From NCBI GenBank assembly GCA_035578175.1, contig JAQMRL010000001.1, forward strand, positions 57,063,553 to 57,127,552: a stretch of DNA of 64,000 bases, read 5' to 3'. This document shows positions 11,330 through 24,704 of this stretch, one piece after another. Made by a program: the position numbers and the translations under genes. Position 1 is the stretch's first letter. Each line of letters starts with the position of its first letter. This stretch comes from Catonia carolina. Its lineage: Eukaryota; Arthropoda; Insecta; Hemiptera; Achilidae. Under the pieces are notes generated by a model, which ran no database searches, had not been told where the DNA came from, and saw only the letters and a list, made by a program, of their open reading frames with translations.

Positions 11330-12470
11330 TTAAAAAAAATATTGTGATTTTTGATTGCAATAACTGTTTAGCTAGAATAAATATGTAAAAACAAATATCT
11401 TTAGAAATTATGTTTCAGTATTTTATTCCTAATGTATGTAACTATATGTATTAATTTTATAGCACTAATGAAAACCGTGAAGCAGTTTAAATATGTGTTT
11501 ATTTATTAAGAGGAAATAAGGTGTTACGTAAGTATTATTAAAAATAATAATTTATAAAATGATATATCCCTTAATGTCTACAAAAAAATGAAAGCCGACA
11601 GTCAAAGTTTTTTCCTTTTAGTTTTTTTTTCTCAAAATGTTGTCATTTGAGTATATATAACTTTTTTATCTTTCTCTTGTATGTCATGCAAGAGAGAAGA
11701 AAATGTAATTTTGTCGTCGTAAACGTATTACGTATATGGAGAGACAGAGCTTTATATTTTTATACTGTACCGTAACTGTATCAGTTTAGGACATTTTCAC
11801 CGTAGGGATGGGTTAAAGGCACCGGGGAAACAGAGTAAAATATTATACTTTTTTCATATGGGTACAAGATATTTATTTGTGAATGGTGATTTGATTTCTA
11901 AGTTAACCGAATCCCTGCTTCTAACTTTTTCTTTGATTTATATTTTATTTAAGAGTATCTGCATCCGTTTGCCATCGATACTTTTTACGAAAATAAAACC
12001 AATTGAGATCCACTTTACAAAATCTATTCTGGAAAGTTTATCTGATATCATAACGTGCACTCTTTATTTTTAATGTCTTGGCTTTCCTGTGAAGCACATA
12101 ATTTCCGTCTACTTTGTTGAACCAGAATATATGAAAGATTGGTTCAAAGATAATGATTTGTTATGAAATTTCTGTTATAAAAATTGGTCTGGTTCCACAA
12201 GTGTACTTATTTCGTTTTATATTACTGTAGGTACTTTTATTTTTGCAGTAAATTCGCAGTTAACGTTCTATTTTACTTCTAATTTGTGGATATGTAAAGC
12301 GTTTAATTCTAAATAATGTAATAATTATTGTGGTCAATAATAACTTATTTTTATATTAAATCCTGAAGTGAAACCTTGCTCTTTTTTCCCTTCACTTCTA
12401 CAGCCACTTTTCCTCACGGTAATGCTGTTTAATTAGAACATACAGCGTGTGAGGATCTGATAAAACATCT
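11330..12470. other. No recognisable feature
   Basis: AT-rich. The longest open frame (11858-12073) has no family signature and low-complexity composition. Confidence 0.45.
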
Positions 12471-12479
12471 AAACACAAT

Positions 12480-13075
12480 ACGAGACTGGAAAAAAATGGC
12501 GCATTGAAAAAAGTGAATCGAAAAGCACACAAGTAATATTTACACTAAGTAAAAACACTTGTTTACCAGTTTATATAAATAACACAGATACCTAAACTAG
12601 AAACCTTGGCATACATCTTGACAAACGACTGCATTGAAAAACACACACAGACCAAAAAGGAACAGTTGAACAGAAAATTTAAATAGTTTTGTTGGATATT
12701 AGGTAAACGTTCCACACTTAATCTTAACAAATACCTTACAAATTACGAAGCAACTATAAAACCATTTGGAGTATGACTTCCAATATAGGTCTCGGCATGT
12801 CATTCCATCAAAGAAAACCTGCAAAGGTTCAAATCAAAACGACTACAGCATCACCTTTGTACATAACGGATAATATATGTTGTTCTCTGCGTATTATGAC
12901 ATAAAGAGATTAACGCATTCCTACAGCTAAACAATAAATCAACAGATACAGTACAAAATACCAAAGAAGACTCGAATTACACAAAAATCACTTCGCCATC
13001 CCACTCATAGAAAATTCAAACGATACTCGCTGACTGAAACAAAGACAGCCTACGGACTTATTTTAAAGCAACAAG
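12480..13075 (+). pseudogene. Jockey-clade ORF2 C-terminal fossil
   Basis: Over several frames it reads LEKKWRIEKSESKS, FTLSKNTCLPVYINNT, LGIHLDKRLHWKTH, KYLTNYEATIKPF and a final QRQPTDLF-like end. This is the order of the Jockey region from the thumb to the C-terminus, the same region that is better preserved at 43195-43806. Numerous stops and indels show it is old. Confidence 0.65.
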
Positions 13076-13377
13076 ACAACACATGACTTGCACCCACGAA
13101 GTTCCTAGTTGCGGGATTTTCTTTGATAAAGAAATAAAACAAAAACAAAAATCATCTCAATATTCTATTGGAGAAAAGATTGTAGATTTTGCTGTGTTTA
13201 AAAATATTCTCTTTGACCACCCCTGTGGAATGTTACGCAGTGTCATTTCACCTACGTTTAGTAGCTTAGTTAGGTGTGGCATAAGCATCTTGTTGATTTT
13301 TTTTCTTTTCACAGCACAAACCATCCAGCCTGTTCCGGCAAAAAATGTTTTATGTTTATTATAAAGCTGTATCTATA

Positions 13378-14135
13378 TCTATACTAATTTAATAAAGAAG
13401 AAACGTTTGAAAGTTTGTTTGTATGAGGTAATCTCAGAAACTACTGAACTGATTTTAAAAAATCTTGATTGTTGCGTTGCTTAGAGCTTCCTGATTAATA
13501 TAGGCTATTTTGAAACTTTAAGTAACTTTAATTAAGTGACTTAAGCAACTTAAACTTTGACGATGTCGCATGTTTTAGTTTATCGGGTGCATAGCACTTT
13601 TATTTTTTCTAAGTCCTCTGGATGATGTATTTTTTGGGCTAGAAGCACGATTCAACTTTTATGTTTCATGGAAAAATGAGAAAAATAACATTCGATTCGT
13701 GAAAAAAAACATTGAAAATTCGGAAATATTCAAAATTTTTATTTTTTTACTGTATTTCATATATTTGTTTTCATTCGACAGGTAGTGAATGAGTCATATA
13801 TTTACAAACTCTGCGTATCGCACCCACGTCTCCAATCTCAGCCATATATCAACTGTCCCTTTCTTTTCCATCGGTTTTCGTTTATGCATTCTATCAATTC
13901 TGTTAGATCGCAGGGACAAACATTTAAAATGGTGGGCATCGATTTGAGACAAGAGTGCTTCCTTCACTCATGGACAACTTTATGTTGAACTTTCTAGAGC
14001 TGGAAGTGCAGAAAAACAATTTATTTTGCTGCCATAGGGCAACAAAACCACAAATATTGTATATAAAGAGGTTTTAAAATAATTTAATGAGGCCTACATT
14101 AGCTGCTGTGAAGCGAAGCGAGCGGGGGTTGCTAG
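13378..14135 (+). mobile_element. Helitron remnant, internally deleted
   Basis: The left end TCTATACTAATTTAATAAAG matches common insect Helitron 5' ends (TC at the terminus). A stretch containing ATCTCAGAAACTACTGAAC follows, which I remember as common in insect Helitrons. The right end is CTAG followed by T, with a GC-rich segment (GAAGCGAAGCGAGCGGG) just before it. Between these lies the end of a Pif1-type helicase. Only about 0.76 kb is left of an element normally many kilobases long. No Rep domain is present. Helitrons make no target duplication, which fits the lack of one here. Confidence 0.68.
13785..14080 (+). pseudogene. Helitron Pif1-like helicase, C-terminal fossil
   Basis: The frame contains SQGQTFKMVGIDLRQECF, the helicase segment in which a Ser-Gln-Gly-Gln-Thr motif precedes V-GIDLR--CFSHGQLYVALSR in Helitron replication proteins. 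After a frameshift near 13975 the sequence continues with SRAGSAE-QF and then NIVYKEVLK, the usual last residues of that protein. Both the frameshift and stops make it non-functional. It identifies the surrounding element as a Helitron independently of the terminal motifs. Confidence 0.78.
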
Positions 14136-14139
14136 TTTA

Positions 14140-17100
14140 CAATAAATTACTATCAATATTATAGAGGTCTTCCTGAATGTAATTTTAATGATAAAAATTT
14201 TAGTTGTCTGATGCCTGTTAGCCTATGTACATAAACATTCAATTAGTCTGACATTTTATCAAATAACTATTCTGCACTTTTGTACGCTCCTGTCCTTTTA
14301 AAATAATCTAGGCTATACAACGTATTTTAGTTTTGATATTGAGTCGTCAGGTAAGCATTAGTGTGTGTTAAAGGGTTTACGAATGAGTCATATATTTAAA
14401 CAAATAGTTCAGTAAGTCAATAACTGCAATTTAGCTTAAGAGACCTTAATGTTCAACGGTGAATAAACTATTTCCTGAGTTTACAACAATTTTCTAACTT
14501 TATGGCAACTGTCTGAATTACAGTAACAATAAAACGTGGCGCAAATATTTATACTACGATAATTACACTTCAATTCAAGCACACTATTTAACATTAAAAC
14601 ACACGAACATGCACAAAATATTTACACAGTATCTCTATGAGTATTTGCACGAATTAATCAACTACATGAATGATACATTATTTTAAGAGCATACTTAAAT
14701 TAGTCGGGTATAAACGGTGAGTTATCTTTATAATGCGTCCCGTAAAATACAGAAGGGGTTCAATGTTTGGGAACCATCACAAGAGACTGATCAAATTGTA
14801 TTCTAGTTAACGGTACATATTAACCTAAGGGCTAATATTGAGAACGTTGCCTAGTATGCACCATAACATTGTATCATTGATATAACAATGCAATGTAAAT
14901 TTACAACTCCTGTAATCAATTTGAACTACTCAGTTGATTCTTGTGTGTATTCTCTTATCACAACTGAAATTAACAATCATTGTTAATAAATGTTTAATGT
15001 TACGCATTGATTACATGAGTTTCTTCAGTCGATATTTAATAGTACTAAAATATAATAACACAATTATAATAATTATAATAACTTGTACTAAAATACAACT
15101 TGTCTCTTGTTGAACAAAATTTGTCTACAGTTTTTCTTTAGAAAATTATAAATAAATTGGTTAAACAGAATAATTGACATGTAAAGGCAACTCCCACCTA
15201 CTGTTAAAATAGAAAAAAAATTACTGCTTACACAAAAATTAAGCTAAATTTTGTAAAAAAATAACACAGGAGGAAATTTAATTTACTGAACAAACAAGTC
15301 TGTTGGGCTAGTTTTAGCTTTTGTATTGTACCACCGTTTTCCAGTAAATTAATTGCCCAATAATTATTACGTGATTCAAAACAATTTGCATAGGTACGTT
15401 AAACTAAAATATACAAATTAAAATGACAAAATTTTTGTTATTATAATCTTTATATATACATGGTGAAATAACCATGCTTCTCATTGGGAAAGAGCACACA
15501 TTAGAAATTAGAGTAAACGTAAATAAAATTACTGTCTAACTTATGATATACTATATATATAATCTATGGAGGTACATTTTTAAAGTTCTAATAAGAAAGA
15601 CAGTAGTTGTTGAAGTGAAAAAATTGGCTAAGTGAAGAAATAAAATAAAATGTAAAAATATTTCGTGTCTGTCAGAACGAGTATGGACAGCCAGTTGATC
15701 TAGGTGTTTCTGGGAGTTAAAGAAAGAAATAGGTAAAAAAAGAAGAAAAAACTTTGCTGATTCATAACTTCAGACAATGTTTTAGCAATAAATTGTTTAA
15801 GATTGTTAGATTCATCACGTACTAACCTACTTAGTCAAGAATTGATATCATTGGTTATCTGTCAGAAACAATATGCCAACCTACCGGATCCGTAAATACT
15901 CGGTACAGTGGTATTGTATGGAAACACATTTTTGTGACTGATTTTCATGGAGAATAATACAAGCAGCTCAAACAGAAAAAATAAACGTAAAAATAAACGT
16001 TCCTACGTCAAGGTAATTGTACTCCACGGTTGCAGTGAGCGTAATTTCTGGGGTTTCTACCTACATACGCAAGAGAACAAAGGATAGCTCCTGTAAATTA
16101 AAAAAAGTATTTCTAAAGGCGTAATGTGTAAAACACAACCTCTAATTTCTATCATCTTCCGTTTTCTAGTGTTATTTTTAGCTTAGATTTCATTACGTTA
16201 TCATGAGATTTTGTACATATATATGTAAAAGTATTTTTCGTACTTAGCCACTTCGTTTTTTGAATATCTCGCTTAAATAAACAGAAATTAATAAAAATTA
16301 AATGGAAAAATTTTCTTGAGAGAGATAGATGTATGTAACAATTTTTAACAAAAATGTATTCCTTCTTTCTGTCTTTCGGTTTATTTTTCTTTGGTTACTT
16401 ATAAACGAATGAATGATAAAATGTACGTTTTAACAGGAATTAAGACGTAATTTAATAAAAAAAGAGATGATTTAACCTAAAAATATTTATTAGCGCCGTT
16501 CATTTTGCAGTTATTAAAATAAAAGTTTATAGTATGATATTAACTTTTCCTAATGATGAAATCTAATACGTGATGATACTTGAAACAATTTTAGTAACTT
16601 AGTATAAATTTATTTATGCTTGTTTTAGTTAAATTTGAATTAATTTATAGTTGAGATTTAACATTTTTAAAGGTCACATTAAGGTATCCGAACTCTTATC
16701 TTATTTTCAGTCAGTGTACGAATCGTTCTGCAAACGTTCCTTGAACTAACGGGTTTTAATGTTGTAATTTATTACAGATTTGTTGTATATTGGTTTTACA
16801 GTATTTAATGTGAGTAAGAAATGTTTAGAACGTTATGTAAAGTTAAATTTGAAACGTATTACATCAGATTGGCTTTAGGCGGGAAGGATTGGGGATTATT
16901 TTTCAAAATTTATAATGTAATGTCTTTTTAATCCATGTACGTAGTGATTATTTCTTTCTGTTTTTTTAATGAAATTTCTCATAAAAGCGTGTTTTCTAAA
17001 TATTTATTTTATATTTTTTCACGTTTTAGTGAGTATTAAAACAATTACATATTAATAATAATTCTAATGTTTTTACACTCCATTTTTTGCATTTGACACT

Positions 17101-19515
17101 GGTTTTCTCAAATACTATTTAACTTTCAGTTCTGGGACCTGTTTTATTCAATCTATCAGGTCAAAAATCATAAGAAACTATTGAATTCGCTCCTTAATCT
17201 ACCTTACCAAAATTTCAGGAAGACCTCATTTCTCCTGCTGAGCTGAAATCCGGGTGAAATCTTTCGCTAGTCGTAACTCGGTAACGAAGCATTTCCGGAT
17301 CCATGTTTACTATAAACTTTTTTCATTATTTTTACATGTACAATGAGCTCCCAAAGTTTCTGCATATCTTCGTGAATCACTCTGTATTTTGTGTGTATTT
17401 ACATTTCTGACTACTTATTGAGCTTTACCAATACTCTTGAATACTTTATTTTAAAACAACTGAATATTTCCGATGTTATTTTGACTGGAAAAATCCCATA
17501 CCTTCAGAACTTGTTGTAGAGGTTGTGCTTATTGATTGAGAATGGGGAGTTTATTCCAATTAACCATTTTACTGTAAGTTCAGGCCGAGCTCTTTTCTCG
17601 TTTTCCTTACTTGTGGCTTCTGGTGCAGCTTTGGATGTAACGTCATCCCTGAGTATTTTATTTATAACGTGAATATAAAAAGTGAATAGTATAACAAGAA
17701 TCTTCAGTTTTAAAGTTTTTGTAAAAATGGGTAAAATTTTAACTTTTTAATGACGCATAAATTTTCGAATCTCGTTTTGAATTTTTCCGTTCATGTAAAA
17801 CATTTTATAATGCAAGAATTTTCTTGTTATTTAGATACACAAATACTTTCGATGTCGGCTCATTAGATTTTAAATTTACGATAAATTTTAATTTACAACC
17901 CAGTTTTCATCAATTTGTATTAAATCTTGAAGTGTAAAACTATTTTTATATGAGTTATTTTATTTAACTGCAATGCGTTTCTATATAGTTGCAGGGGAAA
18001 GAGACTCATTTTGAAATATATCATTTTCAGTTACACATACTATTGTTTCCGTTGCAATGATTTCGATTGTATGGTGCATAAGTAAAATAGAAATAAGTAG
18101 AAAAATGAGTGCACTGTTTTGATAGCATTATTATATTTACTGAAGTATAACAGGAAACGTTCTTAATATGTTTATCTTCTATGAAAAATATTTTTAACGA
18201 ATAGACTATCCACTTATATTTATTTTAACTTTTAATATTTTGATATAGTTATATTGTGTAAATAAAAAATTAACAAAGGAAAAATCCAATAATATTTTCA
18301 TACATTTGAGTGAAACAGTAAGAAATTCATGTATTATCATGGGGGTATTATACTGTAGAAAAAGTGCTGCAGATGACCGGAAACTCGACGTCATGTAAAA
18401 TAGAAGTTCCGTCGTCCATTGGACCGATAATATTCTGTTAATACTTTGTTTTCAATAAAGTCTAGATGAAATGTTTCTAATAATGTACGAACATTGAAAT
18501 GAATATTATTATTAATATTATTATTACTTTAAACGTGTCATATTCAATTATAAATTAAATTAAATGGATGTATTAAAAGAGCTAAACAAATCTCTTGAAA
18601 TGTATTTTAAATAATAATGTATTCTGTCTTCTTAATGAAAATATATAGTGATATACATAGTGATTCACTAGATAAATCATAACTTACGTTAAATTGTAAA
18701 CTGGAGTGCTGAGTTTACATTTACGTTATACACCATAAGAAATATTAGCGATATGATACAAACAATAAACCCACTTAGAAAATTAATTTCTACCACTTTG
18801 TATTAAAGTATAATTTTAATATTATCATTGCAGCAGTAAACTATACATAAAATCTCATTAGTTTGTATAAGTAGTGTATTGTAAAGTTGTGTTAGTAATA
18901 AATTAACCATGTAACTTATATTTAGGCCTACACACTCGCCGAGCGTACATTTATGTGTCGTGTGCTTGGAACCACACATATGTCAAATATTTAAAAAACC
19001 TACCAGAGAAAATACCCGATCTCTAACTGTAGATTGAAAATTCTTTAAAAAATTTGACATTGTAACTTATTTTTTGTTTTGTATTAGTTAAAGAGCTTAC
19101 CAGTAGAAGGTTTTATGTAAAAACGTATAGTAGAAATCAAAGTTTTAAGGTACCCGTAATTTTGTAAATATGCTGGTTCTTTCATTTTTAGTACCCATTC
19201 TATTTATTACCAATTTATTCTATTTTTATTGTATTTATTATTTATTACCCATTCTTGAAAATTTATATTATGCAATTAAAGTTTTTCAAAATGTTCTCTT
19301 AATATAACTTTTTGCAGGCATACAACGCATTAATGAATCAACTCAGAATGGATGAGTGGTATTCGAAAAACACAAGACACGGTTTTCATAGGCATACTTA
19401 TTGGACTATTGATACATAAATTTATTTAAATTATTAATATAATATTAAATAATATATAATGTAAGTTTAAATTATTTAAATACTTAACACCTATTATTTA
19501 TGAAATTATAATACT
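14140..19515. other. Mostly featureless AT-rich sequence
   Basis: No supported coding region. A somewhat GC-richer stretch at about 17140-17395, with GAAATCCGGGTGAAATCTTT and an end reading GTGAATCACTCTGTAT, resembles the termini of dispersed insect repeats. I could not find its partner end. Confidence 0.4.
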
Positions 19516-20736
19516 TAAAATGAAAGATGAAGTCTCTGTTCGGAACCGAGTACCTCACCAAGTAAGAAGCACAAAAATTTCTGGTATGGATCGTTTCAAA
19601 GCTTTGTTTCTTGTTATTTTATTGGTATAAATTACAAAACACGGAAATGTACTAAGCATTTTCTAGTGACTTAAAAACAAAATATGTGCCCGTTTTTTAG
19701 CGCATTTGTCACTAAGTCTTTATTTTAAAACATGTAGCCCGATCAATGTTATATAGGAAAACTATGGTGTTTTTTTAGTGGAGAATTCCTCCGTACTTTC
19801 TAATTAACATCAGTTAAAATTTAGTCTTTTGGTACAAAGGGTAAAACAATTACAGCGTTTTCACAAAAAAAAAGTTATTTTCGTTCCCGATGGACGTAAC
19901 GAGTAGAACGACGTAACGCTGTATCCTTTTAATTACAAGGGAATGAAATTACACTACTAATAATTATTTTGAATTTAATCGATTTTCGAAAGAAAAGGTA
20001 AATTTTTAGAAGGATTTTATTATTTTAAAGCGGGCAGTGGGCTACGTAGCGGGTAAGTGGGCAGTGAGTGGTGTCGCAATGTTTGCTCCGTTTCATGTCG
20101 AACATGAGCCAACACTGTAACTACATAAAAATGAAAGATTCTCGTGTGTGTACTTCTTAGTTCAAAACCAGACTGTACAGCTTTCGTCTGCAGTATAACA
20201 CGAGCGTTAACAAATCACTGCCGAACGCACATTTTTAAGGAATTTTTTTCAATAATTCCTATGCAACTGAAAAAACCTTCACATTTACAACATTTTAATT
20301 GTAGTGCAATTGCATTCCCTTATTAATTACAGTGATATAGCGTTGGTTCTAACTCGTTACGTCCGTCGGGAATGAAAAAAACAATTTTTTTTTTAAAACG
20401 ATATAATTCGTTTACTCTTTGTACCAAAAAAACTGAATTTTAGCTGATATTAATAAGAAAACAGGCAGGAACACTCTTCTAAAACGCCATATATTTTCCT
20501 CTTAAAATTGATAGTGCTAAGTTCTAAAACATAGACTAAGTGACAAATCCGCTAGAAAATGGGTACATATTCTGGTTTTAAGTCCTTAGAAAATGCCTAA
20601 CACAATTCCGTGTTTCGTAATTTATACGAATAAAATAACAAGAAACCAAGCTGTGAAAAGAGCCGAACAAGAAATTTGTATGTTTCTTACTTGGTGAGAT
20701 GCGCGGTTCCAAACGCAGGCTTCATCTTTCATTTTA
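19516..20736. mobile_element. Foldback element with long terminal inverted repeats
   Basis: The left arm (19516 to about 19955) and right arm (about 20310 to 20736) are reverse complements over roughly 400 bp with scattered mismatches and small indels. The outermost bases are TAAAATGAAAGATGAAG on the left and the complement on the right, so TA could be the target duplication. Within the arms are CTCACCAAGTAAGAA, TTTTGGTACAAAG and TCCCGATGGACGTAACGAG blocks shared in inverted form. The central 350 bp is single-copy and has no transposase. This is a non-autonomous foldback or long-TIR MITE; the superfamily is undetermined. Confidence 0.82.
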
Positions 20737-23700
20737 CGTAGCCTACTATAGATATTAATTTTCACGTAACGGTTGTAATTTCATAAGTATGTATATACGA
20801 TTGTATTTAATACATACTACATAGGCCTATAATACACACATTTGTACAATTTCGTTTTCTAGCCACCAAAAATCGTATACCTGATTGCTAATGCTATCAA
20901 TTACACTCTAAGCTTGGTCTGAAAGTTTTTAACGTACACTCCTATAACGTATAGTGAAATCTATGACGACGCAGATTTCAATGCGACTGTAAATATGCAA
21001 AACAAAAAATGATCATGCTAATATCACACGATTAAACAAAATACTGAAGTAATTTCACAAACAGTTTAGCGTATTTTGAAATACATTTGCGTTAATTCTA
21101 CATATCCGTTAAAAATTGACTAAGTTAGCGCTTATTTCAATAAAAAAAAACTTTCCACTGTTCATACACAGTTAATTATTATCAATTTGTTACAGTTTTA
21201 AAACCGTATCCGAAAACAGTTATCTGGATTTTTGGAAGAGTTTTTTTGTATGCAAAAAAACAAACGAGATCTTATAGATTTAAATTTTATTAGTTTACTG
21301 TTTTCTTCTCAATATAAAATATATCTTTTGATCCTCGTTCGACTAATATCACCTGATCAGTCTAATGTATGAAGATTACAAGAAGACAAATATTTTGTAA
21401 CTATTATGACTGATTAATTATGATAATAATTATCTTTCTGAAAATAACTTTAAGGCGTCGGGTTTCACGTATAAGTAAATTAGCATTGCCGTTGGAAATC
21501 TAAAGTGAAACAAGTGCGTGTAATCGTAGTTTAAAAGTATATATTTGATTTTAATATCAACAAATCCATAGTTAAAGGAGAATTTTTATTTATGAGAAAC
21601 TAAGTATACTTTGATTTACTTATGTAATAATTTGGTTGCTTTCTTGTTGTGCCAAGAATTTTTTTTTACTTGAAGTAGTAACTGTTATTACTTGTGTATT
21701 AAAACACCAAGTTATTTGTGTGGAGCAACGAAGCGAGGGAATGAGATGTTTGGGTGTTTGGATAACTGCATGTTCGTATTGTTGTTATAAATGTTTCATT
21801 TTACAAGTTACAAGCAGCTAGTTGTGTATTTGTAAAGAACAGAGATGTAAATGGAAAGCGGACTAGTCTTACCAGTACCCATGAGTAAAATGCTGAGTAC
21901 AAAACGTCCTGGGGGTGAGACTTGTAGAGCTGTAGGCTGGTTCCACAGCTACATTCTCTGTTGCTAATTAGGGATAGCACAAAAGACCTTCCACCCTACC
22001 ATCTCAATCCTTTCAACCACGACCTCTTCGTATCTGGCCTGTCGGTTCCACTTCACTAACCTAATTACTATTAAAAAAGGAAAAAATAAAATTTAAAATC
22101 ATTATTTCTATAAAACAGCCCTCATGTAATAAATAGTGAGCAATACGAAAAAGAGTTTCTGGTTTGATTTGAAAAGCAAGTTAAAGGGCACCAGAATGAA
22201 CATAAAACACTAAAGCCAATTGATAATGAAATATGCAATACTTTGGGGATTATAATGTTAATTAACGTGAAATGATGTTATTTAAGTTGAGATTTCAAAA
22301 AGCAAATTTTAATGAACAAATTATCAAGAGATCCTTAAGTTAATTTACTGGAACGAAAAACAAACTTTTCACTGATACAACAATTTTTTGCCAGCAAGTA
22401 TTTACATTTTTTATTTTTATTATAAGCGTTGCCTTCCGGTGTATTCAATTTCTATCGTTAAGTTTGTCCTTTCAAAAGTGCCCCTTTATCCAAGAAAATG
22501 TTCTCGCACATTTCTATTTAGTATGTTGAATAAAATACGTATCCATACAAGTTATTTAATTTGCCACATTCAATTGCGTATTGTAAAAATCTTTACTTGA
22601 ATAGTGATACGTGGATGATGTCTACGTAGATACTGTAGAATACCTGATTCTGGATGGGTATGATGAAATGGATTCCAGCTGAATTATGAATGTGGCTGAA
22701 TCAAGGGCATCTGGTGTCTTTAAGAGACAATCTACAACGAACGAAGTATTCATTTACAGGTTTTCAGAAGGACTCTGGAATGATGTTGAAGAGTGCAACA
22801 ACAGTACACGAGGAAGGAAATATCCTTGAACATGACGATGAAAAATTTCCGTTTCTTCCTTTTAATTGTCAGTCTTCATTCAGAACCACGATGTAAATTT
22901 TAAATGAAAATTTAGTAGCCTATTTCATACTGCAGTCAAATTTTACGACAACAGCTCGTATTCAAAACGACATATCATTCGGTCGAACCGCAAAACGTTA
23001 AACGTTCTGATGGAAGAACTTCCAAAACAACTTTGATAAAATTAATAAAAACATTTTGACAATCTTAATACTAGGTTATATAACTGTGCAACGTGTTGTT
23101 TCGTAACATGAAAACACAGATTTGGTCAATAATTATTATATTATACTATGATCAACAAAAATAAATCAATATCAGTTTGCCAAATGTGATAGCAAAAGAA
23201 ACTGAAAGAATATTCTGAAGTTGGCGTCTTTACAAAAGAACTATATTAATATTTTTTTTATTACGATACAGTAAAAAACGACCTGAATGAAAAAACCAAA
23301 TTTTTATCTTATAAATTCTATAGCAGCAGTTTATAAAAATTATATTCCACTAATAAAACGTCTTGAAGCAGGAAGGTAAGGAGACCCAACACAAACTGTA
23401 CAAGTCTTGGAAGAATATGTAATAAAAGCTGATAATGCCTTTTAAAGATTCAATGAGTTAACCTAGGATTGTTATGATACTGCTATTTCATTATATTATT
23501 GTGTAATCCACAAATCTTTGCCAAGTTTCCTCTTGCTAGAACATGAGAGTGTGAGGAAAAACACTCAATACATATTTTGCTGTTTCATCCGGAAAATTAG
23601 TCATCATGATAGATTTTACTAGGTTTCATATTTTTTTCAATTTACGTTATAATCCTTGCCAATATTATTTGTTCAAGGTTTTTAAGCCATGCCAAGATTT

Positions 23701-23850
23701 CTCGTTCTAGACAACGCCAATATTATAAAAACAGCGGTAGGAAATACAAATATTTAGATTCTTATTTATGAAATTTTAGAAGACTTTTCGATTTAAAAAA
23801 ATTTAATTTATCATCATGCAATTACAATTGGAGAGGCTGTACTTTCGAGA
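20737..23850. other. No recognised gene
   Basis: AT-rich. A less AT-rich block at 21840-22060 contains a short open frame (MESGLVLPVPMSKML...) without known homology. The frame at 22690-22896 is likewise unrecognised. Confidence 0.4.
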
Positions 23851-23854
23851 AAAT

Positions 23855-24135
23855 GGTTTTTTAAGATTGATTATGATTTTATTTCTATTTTTTTTAAAGG
23901 CTTAGTTCAGCGGTAATTAATAATTTTCTGTTTTTCGTCAAAATCTGTAAAAATGTGGTTTTTTAAGATTGTGGCCTAAGTACACGTTTTACGACAAAAT
24001 AATATAATAATTGAAGTTGTAGAACTTTTAGAAACCTACAACTTTTGTGTCAAGCATTTATCTGTACAACGTTAGTGGTTTCCTTTTTTTTTATTCATCA
24101 AAATCGGCAAAAATGAGATTTTTTAAGATTGTTGC
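23855..24135 (+). repeat. Diverged local repeats sharing GGTTTTTTAAGATTG
   Basis: The core (G/A)(G/A)TTTTTTAAGATTG occurs at 23855, 23957 and 24117. The last two also share the preceding TCAAAATC(T/G)G(T/C)AAAAATG and following G-(C/T)CTTAGTA. This suggests an ancient tandem duplication with a period of about 160 bp. Confidence 0.5.
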
Positions 24136-24704
24136 CTTAGTATGTATTTTACAACAAAAGTTTATGTAATCAATGTTATAGGGAATTAACACACCTACAA
24201 TTTTTTTTAATAGAATATTTCTTTTCAGAGCCTAGTTTAAATGCAATTACTGTCTTTCTTTTTAAGTTCTACAGAGGTTGATTTTCATTTTGCGTCATTC
24301 ACTCATGATTAAAATTAGTGGGTTATGTTTTTTTCAATTTTACTTTATTTACTCATGACTAACGGTAGGGTTAAGTAGAATATAGTGTTTATTATCTACA
24401 ACGGCAAGAACAAGTCCAATTTTTTTAGATTAACTTCATTTAATTTAACGATTTTAAGATTTACTTACAGTAATTGGTATAATAACAGAATTGAGAGATT
24501 TGTATTTCACCACCTGCAAAAAAGAAAAAATGTTATTTTCTGTTACAAATGAAATTCAGACAGTTATAGGTAAAATATAGTCCTCTCAGATTATAATCAT
24601 AGTTGCAAATTAATCAAGCAAATTATTTTCGCAATGAAGACTGTGATTCTGGTAGGAGGTTCATATAAAATATAATTTACGAAATTTTTCTTTAGATGAT
24701 TTGC

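Noticed and set aside
13083..13364. 93-codon plus frame between the Jockey fossil and the Helitron
   Set aside because: No homology recognised; the hydrophobic stretch lies in T-rich sequence and can arise by chance.
17140..17395. Block ending GTGAATCACTCTGTAT, resembling a transposon end
   Set aside because: No matching opposite end or target duplication was found.
22600..22896. YVDDVYV string followed by a 68-codon frame
   Set aside because: It looks like an RT box, but no other RT block could be found before or after it.
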